From the NCBI GenBank assembly GCA_965230755.1, contig CBDDLT010000010.1, forward strand, positions 1-64,000: a stretch of DNA of 64,000 bases, given 5' to 3'. Below are positions 9,117 through 17,886 of this stretch, piece after piece. The translations under genes and the position numbers were made by a program. Position 1 is the stretch's first letter; each line of letters begins with the position of its first letter. The notes beneath the pieces are model-generated. The model was not told where the DNA came from and made no database searches. It worked only from the letters and a program-made list of their open reading frames with translations. Source of the stretch: DATFJT01 sp965230755 (GTDB taxonomy: Bacteria > Bacteroidota > Bacteroidia > Chitinophagales > Saprospiraceae).

Positions 9117-9947
9117 TCAAAGATTCAACCATGGCTGCTCAGGATTCACCTTAACCTTGGTAAATGGTTCATTTAACAAAGCCTTGAGATCCTCCCAGGT
9201 ATCTGGAAACTTTGTATATGCTATCAATCCTTGAGACATGGCCAAACATCGCAAATCAGAAAAGCTCATAGCACTGGATTGATAAGTCAGTACAAGTGGC
9301 TCGTCACCAAAAGCTATTCCCGGTCCTAAAACATAATAGAATGGAAAGAATTTCGAACTAGACTCCTCTACTTCACCTACAAGACTTAGAATCGATTTAC
9401 CATTTTCATCAAAGTCTCCAGGTCCTTCTTTTACATGTGAACATGCATAGTAAAGCACGATTTTATCGTCTTTTATTTGAGCGAATTTTACCTGGGCAAG
9501 AAAGATCTTATACTTTTTTAGAAAGCTTCGCACTTTTCCATTGTTGGCAACGAGATTAGAAATAATTACTTCAGCTGCCTTTTGACTCTTCGTATTGATG
9601 ACAATCCTTCTATTGATCTTAATTCCTAAATCAACATTGGCCTGAACATGATAATATGCTCCATAAACTTTGTACTCAGTTAACTCACGTTGGATGTCTT
9701 CCATGCTGTTCCTATAAAAAATTAGAACTGGTCTCCATTGGACCTGAACTTGGAAGTAATTGGCCCACATCCAAATAGCCCGAGACATTGGTCCGAGAGA
9801 ACTTCGGTACTCCGGATATGCATCAACTGTCATTATTTTATAGAGTAGTTTCTGTAGTGCCGCCCCATCTTTAGATTTAATTAGCGCTTCTATTTCGCTC
9901 TTGTAGGGCGATATGAGACGAAATGCGTTTTGATAGCAAAGATCCAT
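9117..9947 (-). CDS. HopA1-like protein (T3SS effector HopA1 family fold)
   Basis: A 276-aa protein with no signal peptide or membrane segment. The pattern resembles the HopA1 family: a central KINRRIVINTKSQKAAEVI strand-helix block, a later KDDKIVLYYA strand, and near the C-terminus GPGIAFGDEPL followed by SFSDLRCLAMSQGL. That last region recalls the conserved glycine/acidic and serine-leucine-arginine motif of HopA1-like proteins. HopA1 homologues include Pseudomonas effectors and the LxmY-type lyase partner of class V lanthipeptides. No kinase partner or precursor peptide is seen here. It is the last gene of the six-gene operon, 18 bases after the glycosyltransferase gene. The family call is by eye and needs a profile search. 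Confidence 0.5.
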   Translation of the reverse strand: MDLCYQNAFRLISPYKSEIEALIKSKDGAALQKLLYKIMTVDAYPEYRSSLGPMSRAIWMWANYFQVQVQWRPVLIFYRNSMEDIQRELTEYKVYGAYYHVQANVDLGIKINRRIVINTKSQKAAEVIISNLVANNGKVRSFLKKYKIFLAQVKFAQIKDDKIVLYYACSHVKEGPGDFDENGKSILSLVGEVEESSSKFFPFYYVLGPGIAFGDEPLVLTYQSSAMSFSDLRCLAMSQGLIAYTKFPDTWEDLKALLNEPFTKVKVNPEQPWLNL

Positions 9948-9965
9948 ATTAATAATTTTAAAAGA

Positions 9966-11435
9966 TTAAACAACTAGGCTTAGATTCGAATCAAAGTAGC
10001 CACTGCTTAGATAAATGACTTTATCTATCGATATTTCTGTCCAACAAGCACTTTCTACTTGTTTTTTACTGGTATTTTTATGATGTACAAGTCCTATATA
10101 TGACTGGTATCCCTCATGAGCATATATTTTTTTAGGTCGAATAGACCATAAGAACTTTACATCTTCGCCGACACTGATATCTTCAAATGGATTTCCTCGC
10201 CAAAAATCTTTTCGATAAGCTAAAGTGGCACCGTGAACCCAAGAATTATTCTTTCTTGGATACTCATAGGTCCATGCTTTATTTCGAATTAAGTCAATAA
10301 AATTAATGGTATCCAATCCCGTGATATCAGCTTTATTCACCTCTAAAGCATTGACTTGAAGATTAATCCAATCGCTCGCGTACCAGTCATCGTCATCCCA
10401 ATGAAGGATGATGTCTCCCTTGGCATTTTCACAGGCCATATTTCTTTTTGCTCCTATAGAATGGTGCTTGTTCAAACGTATGTACTGTATCAGCGGATGT
10501 CGCTTTAAATTGCCTATTGGGAAAGGAACAGTTCCGTCATCTACTATAATTAGTTCTTTATTCAAATAATCCTGTTTTAAAAACTGAATGATTGATTTTC
10601 TCACATAATCCGGACGATCCGCTGTTGGCATAATACAGGATACCATGGTGCGTTCATTGGACTGATCCTCTAAATTCCTCAATTGCAAAGTCCTATTTGA
10701 TTGATTGATCCTAAGTGATTCATAGAATTTAAAGTCTTCCGTACTCAATGAGACAGGTATCTCCACTTGCGACCATTCGTTGGAATCAATAAAATTGCCC
10801 GTATTAAACTTCCAGGTATTATTGTGTCTTACGTAGATATACAGGTCTTTAGCTTCTACCAATTCCAATTTCGAACCTCTTTTTAAAGCTCGCTGTAAAA
10901 AATCAATATCCTCACGCAAGGAAGTATTCGGATAACGTACGCCCTTCCGCCAAACTCCTTGCAGAAAAGCCAGGCTACCTCCCATCACTCCATTGACAAA
11001 CATCCTCTGATTGAGTGCTTCTGAGATCTTCCAAAACTTTAAGTCATGAATGGAAAAGAAGAGTGGCCTCGTTACCGCGCAAATCTCGGCCTTGCCATCA
11101 AGTATTGGCTCTATTTGCTTGCTGATACGATTCTCATAATACCAGTCGTCATCGTCCCAATGAATGATCACTTCACCTTTGGCCATTCTGCAAGCATAAT
11201 TGCGTTTTCCTCCAATTGAATTGGTTGGATTCAGAATATAGATGCTTATGTCCGATGTGCATTCAACAGTATCAGGAATATCAGAATGTGCATCAGCAAT
11301 AATAATTAGCTCTTTATTGGGATAATCTTGTCTTCTGAAATAAGCCACAGCCTGTTCTACAAATTGAGGGCGCCGTGCGGTTGGCATTATACAAGAGACC
11401 AAAGGGAAGGATTTTTTAAGGGTTAGTTTATTCAT
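9966..11435 (-). CDS. Tandem two-domain GT2 glycosyltransferase
   Basis: Two complete GT-A (family 2) glycosyltransferase domains in one 489-aa chain. Each begins with a VSCIMPTA strand (residues 13-20 and about 266-273). Each has a nucleotide-sugar/metal-binding HWDDDDWY block (92-99 and about 343-350) and a later acceptor-side ED motif (LREDIDFL near 178, GEDVKFLW near 423). Both halves therefore look catalytically intact, and the gene probably arose by internal duplication. The protein should be cytoplasmic or membrane-associated and transfer sugars to an acceptor. In this operon that acceptor may be one of the structural proteins (inference). It lies 12 bases downstream of the tail-collar gene. 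Confidence 0.85.
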   Translation of the reverse strand: MNKLTLKKSFPLVSCIMPTARRPQFVEQAVAYFRRQDYPNKELIIIADAHSDIPDTVECTSDISIYILNPTNSIGGKRNYACRMAKGEVIIHWDDDDWYYENRISKQIEPILDGKAEICAVTRPLFFSIHDLKFWKISEALNQRMFVNGVMGGSLAFLQGVWRKGVRYPNTSLREDIDFLQRALKRGSKLELVEAKDLYIYVRHNNTWKFNTGNFIDSNEWSQVEIPVSLSTEDFKFYESLRINQSNRTLQLRNLEDQSNERTMVSCIMPTADRPDYVRKSIIQFLKQDYLNKELIIVDDGTVPFPIGNLKRHPLIQYIRLNKHHSIGAKRNMACENAKGDIILHWDDDDWYASDWINLQVNALEVNKADITGLDTINFIDLIRNKAWTYEYPRKNNSWVHGATLAYRKDFWRGNPFEDISVGEDVKFLWSIRPKKIYAHEGYQSYIGLVHHKNTSKKQVESACWTEISIDKVIYLSSGYFDSNLSLVV

Positions 11436-11447
11436 CAGAAATCTCTT

Positions 11448-12059
11448 TTAGGTAAACTTGATAATGTAGTATACCGCCATATTTACGGCCCTGGTTTCGT
11501 TCTGACTGACTCGAACATCCCCAGGTATTTTAACTTTGTCATTCGTAGGAGTACTGGTCAATTCCGTCTGTTTTACAGCGAAATCAGAACCTGATTTACC
11601 CAAGGTAGCTCCTATTGCAGCGCTGTATTGATGTTGATGTACCTGCATAGCATCTTGTTGAATTGAACCGACACCTGCTCCATCGTCACCATTGGGCATC
11701 TTTCTATCGTCATTGTCTTTGTCTACTTTGCCGTTCGGATCTACCATTCGAAGAAAATAGCCCTGATAATCAGGGATGCGAAAAGTACGTGATCCAGCTT
11801 CTGAAGATTTTATAGGTAATGAGACATCGTCACCCGATTGAGCATAAATAAACCCGATCATCTGAAATAAAACGGGGTATTGTTCTATCGAAAGTTGACG
11901 ACCATCACAAACCATCCAACCCCATTTTTCGATGAGTGTCTCAAATTGCTGCGGGGGACTGGAAACTTGTGCAGCAATTTTACCAGCGAAAGCCATCACA
12001 CTTCCCGGAGGTACTCCAACCGGTAGAACTGGTACCGTCATATTGTTGGCTCGTATCAT
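11448..12059 (-). CDS. Phage tail-collar domain protein
   Basis: About 203 aa. The N-terminal part carries the tail-collar fibre signature: PPGSVMAFAGKIA, then GWMVCDGRQLS and YPVLFQMIGFIYA, then FRIPDYQGYFLRMVD. The domain occurs in phage tail fibres and in microcystin-dependent-like proteins of non-phage operons. The C-terminus has a histidine-rich QVHQHQYSA stretch and ends in a predicted strand. I place the start at the ATG at 12059 because it overlaps the stop of the 953-aa gene by four bases. The ATG at 12041 (MTVPVLPVG) is also possible. No other phage genes are present. Confidence 0.8.
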   Translation of the reverse strand: MIRANNMTVPVLPVGVPPGSVMAFAGKIAAQVSSPPQQFETLIEKWGWMVCDGRQLSIEQYPVLFQMIGFIYAQSGDDVSLPIKSSEAGSRTFRIPDYQGYFLRMVDPNGKVDKDNDDRKMPNGDDGAGVGSIQQDAMQVHQHQYSAAIGATLGKSGSDFAVKQTELTSTPTNDKVKIPGDVRVSQNETRAVNMAVYYIIKFT

Positions 12060-14917
12060 TCTTCTATAATTATATCTTGTTCGATGAATTCCAATTCTTC
12101 GACATCTTGGATAACTTGCATGGAGGTAGGTATGGTCACATCCCATTTGGAAATGCTGGTAATCGTCTCGTAGTTGTTCAATTTCTTTAGAGCCGAGACT
12201 ATATTTAGCTCTGAAGAAAGAATAGGAACGAAATTTTTATTGTCTTCGAATATCAGACCCGTACTCAAATAGTAAAGTGCGGAAAGATTAAAATCGGGTT
12301 TAATGGGCAAAAGTACATTGGCCACTGATGCCTGCAGAAATGGTTGTAGGCTATCCGTATAGTTTTGAAGGAAAACCCTTTGCAGATTATTAGAAGAGGA
12401 ATAGGATTCACTAAGAGTATAGGACATCTCATTCCATTCAAATATCATGTTGAAGAATTGCATGTAGATGAAATCATTCGTCGTCAAATCCTTTTCGATT
12501 TGATCATCTATGGGGAATCCAACCATACTGTAATAAATGTCGATCAACAGGTTTTCACAATTGTATTTCAATTCACTGAGGATAATTTCTCGAATCATCG
12601 CGGGGTTCATGGATTCGGTATTCGGTATATGGTCTATCGTATCGTAATAAGCATTAAGTTGTCTTTGATATGCTGCAACGATTTGATTGTAAGTTTTTAA
12701 TTGCCACTCCTCCATTTTATTCGAACCTAGAACACATTCTACCTCAATGGTCGCTACAAATTGATTTAAAATTTCAGGAGGTGAACTTATTACTATGGAA
12801 TTACTGAAAATAACCGGCAAAGTATTGACTTCGTTATTCAATGTAACTGGTTTACTTCCATTAACAGGAGGATTTGGGATGCTCAAAGGCTGATTCCCAA
12901 TCAAGCCATCGATGCTCTTCACTCCTGCATCCAGAAAAGCATAGCTAATAGTAGCGTTGGTAGCTTTATATCCATCTGGAAGTTGTATCATTTTTTGAGA
13001 ATCCCCCGAACTAATAATTTCTGATACTATTTGTGTGGCTTCTGGTGGTATTTCAATGTCTACAACATTATAAAGGGAACACAATTGCACATAATTATCG
13101 GGTGTAACTTTGGTGAATTCCGTAATCCCCAAACTCTCTGGGGAAACAGGTTTTTGAACCTGCTGATTGTTGAGGTTCTTTTTGCGATTTTTATATGTCG
13201 CTGCAGGGTTTTCTATGGCTATTTCCAGAATTAATCTATTTCCGTAATTGACAACTTGAGCTTGGTATATCTTATTCAGCCATCTGTAAATACCCCGATA
13301 GGCCGACGAATTATTGGCGTTATCAAAAAGGCTTGATACCGTTTCCTCTGATTCGTTTAGTAGACTTGTTGCCCTTAACTTGTAAACAGATTCTTTAATT
13401 CTACTTACCGTTTTGGTCAATACTGACTTGGCATATTCAAGTAAAACATCCTGGCTAGGTGCTTGAGGATCGACTGATACCGAAGAATAACCATTAATGA
13501 TCATTGGGCCATAAGAAATATCCAGATTAGAATAATCCGAATTGTAAATGGTTTGCCCGATGGTTTTCTTAATCTCTGAATTGAAGTCTCTGCTCAAATC
13601 GGATATCTTCTGATCGTTGGAGTTTTCACTGTTTGTCTCATGTTTTTGTGACTCCTTGTGTCTGTTAAGATGCCGTCTCACAACCTCTTTGCGTTCTCCC
13701 CCTGCTACATTTTCGATTCGAGCAATTTCTCCCAATGCATAGCCTTTAAGCCGTTGCTTGACCATCTGTAGAAAGCCCAATGCAAAAGGACGTATCCATC
13801 CGGTAGTGCTTGATACTATTGGAGGTGAAGCGGGATTAAATGGAGGTAAAGGGAATACACTATCGGGCAATACAATGGTTGCTCGTAATAAATCGGTCAG
13901 AGCAGAAACCGGTAAATCACTAGGCGGCGAAATGTTTTCAAAGAGTTGGTTGATCACATTCGCAATAATGATGGTTTTGTTAAGAAGAACGTATTGTTCT
14001 TCTTGATATCCTTGAATGATCTGCAATGCGAAATAATTTTGCCAAATCTGATCCAAGGTCATTTTATAGGTATTGTCACCTACCCATAATCCGAATATTT
14101 CCAGCTCTAAACCCAAAACATCAAGGATGTCAATCATCAGTCCCTTACCCTTATAACCGTCATCAACTAATATATCATAGATGGCTGGATACAAAGAGAA
14201 GGGAAAAGGAACATCACTCCATTGCTGGTAATATTCATCGCTGGAATTAATGAAATCTAAACAGGCGTTCAACATAGATTGTCTTTGCTCAGGATTATTC
14301 GAGCTCTTTATATCGGATAGAATTTTATAGAGATTCTTACCTGCAAAGTAGTCGTACTGTATAAAATTGAATTTGATCTCATTGTTGCTTGGCTTAGGCC
14401 AAAACTGCATTTGAACGTATGGAAAGAGGTCAAAATCTGATTGATCACTTATGATGGTTTCTGAAATTTCTACCGTCGGGTCAGGAATATCATCGTCAAT
14501 AGGATCATCCGGGATTACAGGGATTGGAGGTCCCGGGTCAAATCGATCGAAATGCGCCATGACGCCTTCAAAGTGCAGAAATTCGTGATACCCGTAGTAA
14601 AGATCCGCCCAAACAGCGGTAGATTTTTCAGCCACAGTTAGATTTAAATATTCCAGATGAAACGATCCTTGGATTTTATAACCATCGATGTACTCATGCT
14701 TGATTTCGACCGGAGTTTCTGTTACATATCCTGAAATTTCTTTATAAATAGATTCAGGGTCGGATATTTCAAGTTGTCTTAAGGTTTCCAATTGATCCAA
14801 CCTGGAGATAAGATATCGAACCGAGCAAAACATCCGTTCGGTCGAATATTCCAACCAAAATTCGATCTTAAGCTTGCGATCGGAACTTATCCAAAATCTG
14901 TAATTCGGAGAGTTCAT
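12056..14917 (-). CDS. Large protein of unknown function in tail-collar operon
   Basis: 953 aa without a signal peptide. I cannot assign a domain. Residues about 128-155 are a proline/aspartate-rich linker. Residues about 395-450 are strongly charged (GEIARIENVAGGERKEVVRR and a polar QKHETNSENSND stretch), probably helical. Around 540-572 is GIYRWLNKIYQAQVVNYGNR followed by ENPAAT, which resembles (from memory, unverified) a recurring segment in large uncharacterised proteins of other phyla. It overlaps both neighbours by four bases (ATGA at each end), so it is probably made in step with them. A structural or toxin-carrier role is only a guess. Confidence 0.8.
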   Translation of the reverse strand: MNSPNYRFWISSDRKLKIEFWLEYSTERMFCSVRYLISRLDQLETLRQLEISDPESIYKEISGYVTETPVEIKHEYIDGYKIQGSFHLEYLNLTVAEKSTAVWADLYYGYHEFLHFEGVMAHFDRFDPGPPIPVIPDDPIDDDIPDPTVEISETIISDQSDFDLFPYVQMQFWPKPSNNEIKFNFIQYDYFAGKNLYKILSDIKSSNNPEQRQSMLNACLDFINSSDEYYQQWSDVPFPFSLYPAIYDILVDDGYKGKGLMIDILDVLGLELEIFGLWVGDNTYKMTLDQIWQNYFALQIIQGYQEEQYVLLNKTIIIANVINQLFENISPPSDLPVSALTDLLRATIVLPDSVFPLPPFNPASPPIVSSTTGWIRPFALGFLQMVKQRLKGYALGEIARIENVAGGERKEVVRRHLNRHKESQKHETNSENSNDQKISDLSRDFNSEIKKTIGQTIYNSDYSNLDISYGPMIINGYSSVSVDPQAPSQDVLLEYAKSVLTKTVSRIKESVYKLRATSLLNESEETVSSLFDNANNSSAYRGIYRWLNKIYQAQVVNYGNRLILEIAIENPAATYKNRKKNLNNQQVQKPVSPESLGITEFTKVTPDNYVQLCSLYNVVDIEIPPEATQIVSEIISSGDSQKMIQLPDGYKATNATISYAFLDAGVKSIDGLIGNQPLSIPNPPVNGSKPVTLNNEVNTLPVIFSNSIVISSPPEILNQFVATIEVECVLGSNKMEEWQLKTYNQIVAAYQRQLNAYYDTIDHIPNTESMNPAMIREIILSELKYNCENLLIDIYYSMVGFPIDDQIEKDLTTNDFIYMQFFNMIFEWNEMSYTLSESYSSSNNLQRVFLQNYTDSLQPFLQASVANVLLPIKPDFNLSALYYLSTGLIFEDNKNFVPILSSELNIVSALKKLNNYETITSISKWDVTIPTSMQVIQDVEELEFIEQDIIIEE

Positions 14918-15300
14918 GATTCTTCATTCAATTCTGGACTGGGAAGAGAAACCATATACCCTTCAAAATGCAGGGGTGTTCCCTCTGGCATGTCTTCTTC
15001 ACTGGTCGTATCCAAGCTTTCCCAGAAAAAATTCCCTTCAATTATCCGCGTAATTTCACCATCGACGTTTCTCGCCGAAATTTTAACGACACCATTGGCC
15101 TCCAGAGGACCATCTAAATTGACGCTTAAATATTTACCAAAAGAGTAATTCTGCTCGTTTTGCAAACTGCTGTCAGATACTACAAAATCTATGTGTTGTG
15201 TGCCCTCTGCCTGGGTGATAAAAAATTCAAATATTAGGTTCTCACGACCTAACAGATCGGTTTTAAATTTTCTGGTTTCAACTATTGGAGGAGAACTCAT
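14914..15300 (-). CDS. Hypothetical protein, operon component
   Basis: 128 aa, no signal peptide, no recognised family. Predicted beta-rich: alternating strands such as LIFEFFITQ, HIDFVVS and VVKISARNV, with an acidic C-terminal tail. It overlaps the start of the 953-aa gene by four bases and follows the 207-aa gene after 183 bases. The tight coupling suggests a partner or chaperone of the large protein (inference). Confidence 0.7.
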   Translation of the reverse strand: MSSPPIVETRKFKTDLLGRENLIFEFFITQAEGTQHIDFVVSDSSLQNEQNYSFGKYLSVNLDGPLEANGVVKISARNVDGEITRIIEGNFFWESLDTTSEEDMPEGTPLHFEGYMVSLPSPELNEES

Positions 15301-15483
15301 TATGAACTTGTTTTAATTATTAAAAAAGAATTGGAAGATTTATTCGTAAAAAAAGAGCACATCAGGGTTGAAGTTTCACAGATTGAATTTCCATAGCTAA
15401 GAGAGAAACTTCAATTGCGTATAACTGATAATCCCGTTAAACAGTACATCACATGCCCTGATACACTCTTAGTAATGTTCAAC

Positions 15484-16107
15484 CTATGAGTTGACCACGT
15501 TTTGCAAAGTAAAAGTGAAAGGAGTAGAGGTACTTCCAGGACCGCCACCTGTCATAACGATATCAGCACTGATGATCCCGAAAAGAGACAACTCAGTATT
15601 AAATGTTGATAGAATAGCCGAATTCATGACCTGTCCTTCATTGATCTGAGAGGCAACACCGATATAAATGGTCGGTTTGAATTCAAACGTTGCCTTTTGT
15701 CCAGGGGCAACATTTGTTTTAGTCGCAAGAAGTTTGCCGGCTTTGTAAATATTTGCGCTGATCGCTCCTTGTTCCAAGTTATTCAATACATCCACGGCAT
15801 TCTGGGAAGCAGCGGGAGAATTCATTAAACTGAGAACATCTCCGGACTTAGTCTTGGTCACCTGAAAAGATTGCCCATTTTGAGCCTGCAACTGTGGTTG
15901 GTAATTACCCCAACTATCTCCACTAGAGACATACATCTCCATGGGATAAGTAAAAGGATGATTGGATCCAAAACCACAATTCTTGATCACTCTCCATGCT
16001 ACAGCAATTTCCTCGTACGTCGGGGCCTGATTTTTCTGAAAAATGACCACTTCTGAATTGTTCTGATCACCTGATAAGTTGATAAAATTTAAATTAATGT
16101 CACTCAT
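15484..16107 (-). CDS. Hypothetical protein, first gene of the tail-collar operon
   Basis: 207 aa with no signal peptide or membrane segment. It is beta-rich and glycine/asparagine-rich: VAWRVIKNCG, HPFTYPMEMYVSSGDSWGNY, KTNVAPGQKATFEFKP, and a glycine-rich stretch TGGGPGS near the end. I do not recognise the family. It reads as a soluble beta-sandwich protein that could be a structural or secreted subunit. It heads the leftward operon and starts 359 bases from the divergent LytTR gene. Confidence 0.75.
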   Translation of the reverse strand: MSDINLNFINLSGDQNNSEVVIFQKNQAPTYEEIAVAWRVIKNCGFGSNHPFTYPMEMYVSSGDSWGNYQPQLQAQNGQSFQVTKTKSGDVLSLMNSPAASQNAVDVLNNLEQGAISANIYKAGKLLATKTNVAPGQKATFEFKPTIYIGVASQINEGQVMNSAILSTFNTELSLFGIISADIVMTGGGPGSTSTPFTFTLQNVVNS

Positions 16108-16466
16108 TGTAATCTTTTTTTGTGAATAGAAAATATTGATATCACTTCAAAATTAGCCGGATTGACGATGAAGATTTGAAATAATGGTACAAGAGTACCA
16201 AAGAATGTTATGAGCGATGGATCTAATGTATTAAGCGCTGAGAATATTGATATAAGGCTCAATTTCCAGCTTACGGGAAACTACCTGGTTTTTAAAACCA
16301 GGTATAAATACGGGTCTAATTTTTAACCGAAAAATATATTTTTACGATAGCCCTGAATTCGGAATGAAATGTTCCAATCCACAGGTCAAATAGGTGATTT
16401 TCATTTTCACCAGAGAGATCTCTTAAAGTATATTTATCATTCTCCACTTATAAACCAAGATGAAAT
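16108..16466. promoter_or_regulatory. Divergent intergenic region between operon and LytTR gene
   Basis: A 359-bp non-coding stretch between two divergent start codons. It must hold promoters for both the leftward operon and the LytTR gene. The only strong structure seen is the inverted repeat at 16282-16304. No coding potential is evident. Confidence 0.6.
16282..16304. repeat. Perfect 11-bp inverted repeat
   Basis: TACCTGGTTTT and its exact complement AAAACCAGGTA are separated by one base. The spacing suits a dimeric DNA-binding protein or a cruciform. As RNA it could form an 8-bp stem with a 7-base loop, but no T-tract follows directly. It sits near the middle of the divergent promoter region. 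Confidence 0.7.
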
Positions 16467-17057
16467 ATGGAATATGTTGTTATTGGTATTACCCATACCA
16501 TGCAGGAAGCTTTGTTGATGTGCCAAGATAGACCGAAAAAATATCCACAGCTGACGAAATCAAAAAAGGAGCCCAAAATACTCTATGTCGCAAAAACAAA
16601 AGAACCACCTCACTCAGCTGGAACGAGTACTAATACTCGACATCTAACGGTAGATTATAGCCATTTAACTGAATTAATATTATCAAGAATCTCCAAAATG
16701 GAATCTGAAAAACCTCACACTCCAAAACCCAAATTTCAAGGCCATATTTATGTCAAAAAGCAAAAGAAAATATTCAGAGTTTCTTTAAATAATGTCCTAC
16801 ATATCTACGTCGAAGGAAGATACTCCATCTTGGTTAGTGAGCATGGCAAGTATCTACTACAAATGTCCCTGGCAAAATTGATAAGACAATTTCCTGATAT
16901 TTTTATCCGATGTCATCGCAATTATCTCGTACATTTTGATAAAATCTCGTGCATAGATTTAAATGATTTCCAGGTTAATTTGAGCAATGGAGATTATGTT
17001 CCTTTGAGTATTCGCTACAAAGATAAATTGCTAAAAAGACTGAGATTATTGAAATGA
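16467..17057 (+). CDS. LytTR-domain DNA-binding protein without receiver domain
   Basis: 196 aa. Residues about 92-194 form a LytTR DNA-binding domain: HIYVKKQKKIFRVSL, ILHIYVEGRYS-like block, FIRCHRNYLVHFDKI and LPLSIRYKD-like ending. The first 90 residues are not a CheY-type receiver: they lack the aspartate pocket and are basic and proline/threonine-rich. It is therefore an orphan regulator rather than a two-component response regulator. Its head-to-head position with the six-gene operon makes it the obvious candidate controller (inference). Confidence 0.85.
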   Translation: MEYVVIGITHTMQEALLMCQDRPKKYPQLTKSKKEPKILYVAKTKEPPHSAGTSTNTRHLTVDYSHLTELILSRISKMESEKPHTPKPKFQGHIYVKKQKKIFRVSLNNVLHIYVEGRYSILVSEHGKYLLQMSLAKLIRQFPDIFIRCHRNYLVHFDKISCIDLNDFQVNLSNGDYVPLSIRYKDKLLKRLRLLK

Positions 17058-17085
17058 AATCAAATACCAAGATGGCCATATTGGA

Positions 17086-17874
17086 TTACATATTTGCAAT
17101 CTCTATCATCTTGTCCTCAACGAAATGTACGAGATCTGTAAACTCCTGAGTCCTCTTTGTTTCACTGGTCCTGATTTTGTCTAGATTGACGGTTATTTTT
17201 TCTGCAATTCGACTAGGAGGAGCTTTCATAATGTAAATTTCCTCCGCCAAATATACCGCTTCGGATATGTCATGGGTTACAAAAAATACAGTGGGCTTGT
17301 ATTCATCCACTATCTTAAGTAATAAATCCTGCATTTGCAATCTAGTATTGATGTCTAGTGCACCAAATGGCTCATCCATTAAAAGTATGTCTGAGTTGGC
17401 CATCAAACTTCGAGCGATGGCTACTCTTTGCAATTGTCCTCCGCTTAGATTAGGATAAAGTGAATATTTTTGCTCGTGACCCGCAAGGCCCACCTTTGCC
17501 AAAATATCTATCGCCTTAGCCTCCCTTTCCTTTTTGCTCAAGCCCTTAAATTTGAGTGCCAAAGCAGTATTTTCTAAAACTGTCATCCATGGTAAAGAGC
17601 TGTATTGCTGAAATACCATAGAGGCCCTATTATCCTTGTCTACCGGTTTATTTCTTACCAGTACTTCCCCAGAACTAGGTTTTTGCAATCCGGCTATATA
17701 TCGCAGTAATGTAGATTTTCCACAACCTGACATTCCCATCAATCCGATAATTTTACCTCTTTTCGAATCAAATGGAATCTCTAAATTCAGATCATTGATC
17801 ACTTGTACTTTTCCTCCATCATATTCCTGATGGATATTCTGCAATGAGATGATATTTTCTATTATTTCAGCCAC
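17086..17874 (-). CDS. ABC transporter ATP-binding protein, NitT/TauT type
   Basis: Cytoplasmic ATPase of an importer of the nitrate/taurine/sulfonate class. Walker A GMSGCGKST is at 47-55, the Q-loop glutamine at 89, the LSGGQ signature at 143-147, Walker B ILLMDE at 163-168, the D-loop FGALD, and the switch histidine in FFVTHD near 200. All catalytic motifs are intact. It is the last gene of the operon, 12 bases after the diiron-enzyme gene, and pairs with the permease at 18567-19589. Confidence 0.95.
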   Translation of the reverse strand: MAEIIENIISLQNIHQEYDGGKVQVINDLNLEIPFDSKRGKIIGLMGMSGCGKSTLLRYIAGLQKPSSGEVLVRNKPVDKDNRASMVFQQYSSLPWMTVLENTALALKFKGLSKKEREAKAIDILAKVGLAGHEQKYSLYPNLSGGQLQRVAIARSLMANSDILLMDEPFGALDINTRLQMQDLLLKIVDEYKPTVFFVTHDISEAVYLAEEIYIMKAPPSRIAEKITVNLDKIRTSETKRTQEFTDLVHFVEDKMIEIANM

Positions 17875-17886
17875 CCTACTCTCTTG

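Noticed and set aside
9117..9947. Calling the HopA1-like protein a type III secreted effector
   Set aside because: The window holds no type III secretion genes and Bacteroidota generally lack that system; only the fold family is suggested.
11448..12059. The tail-collar protein as evidence of a prophage
   Set aside because: No capsid, portal, terminase, tail-tube, lysis or integrase genes lie nearby. The domain also occurs in non-phage operons.
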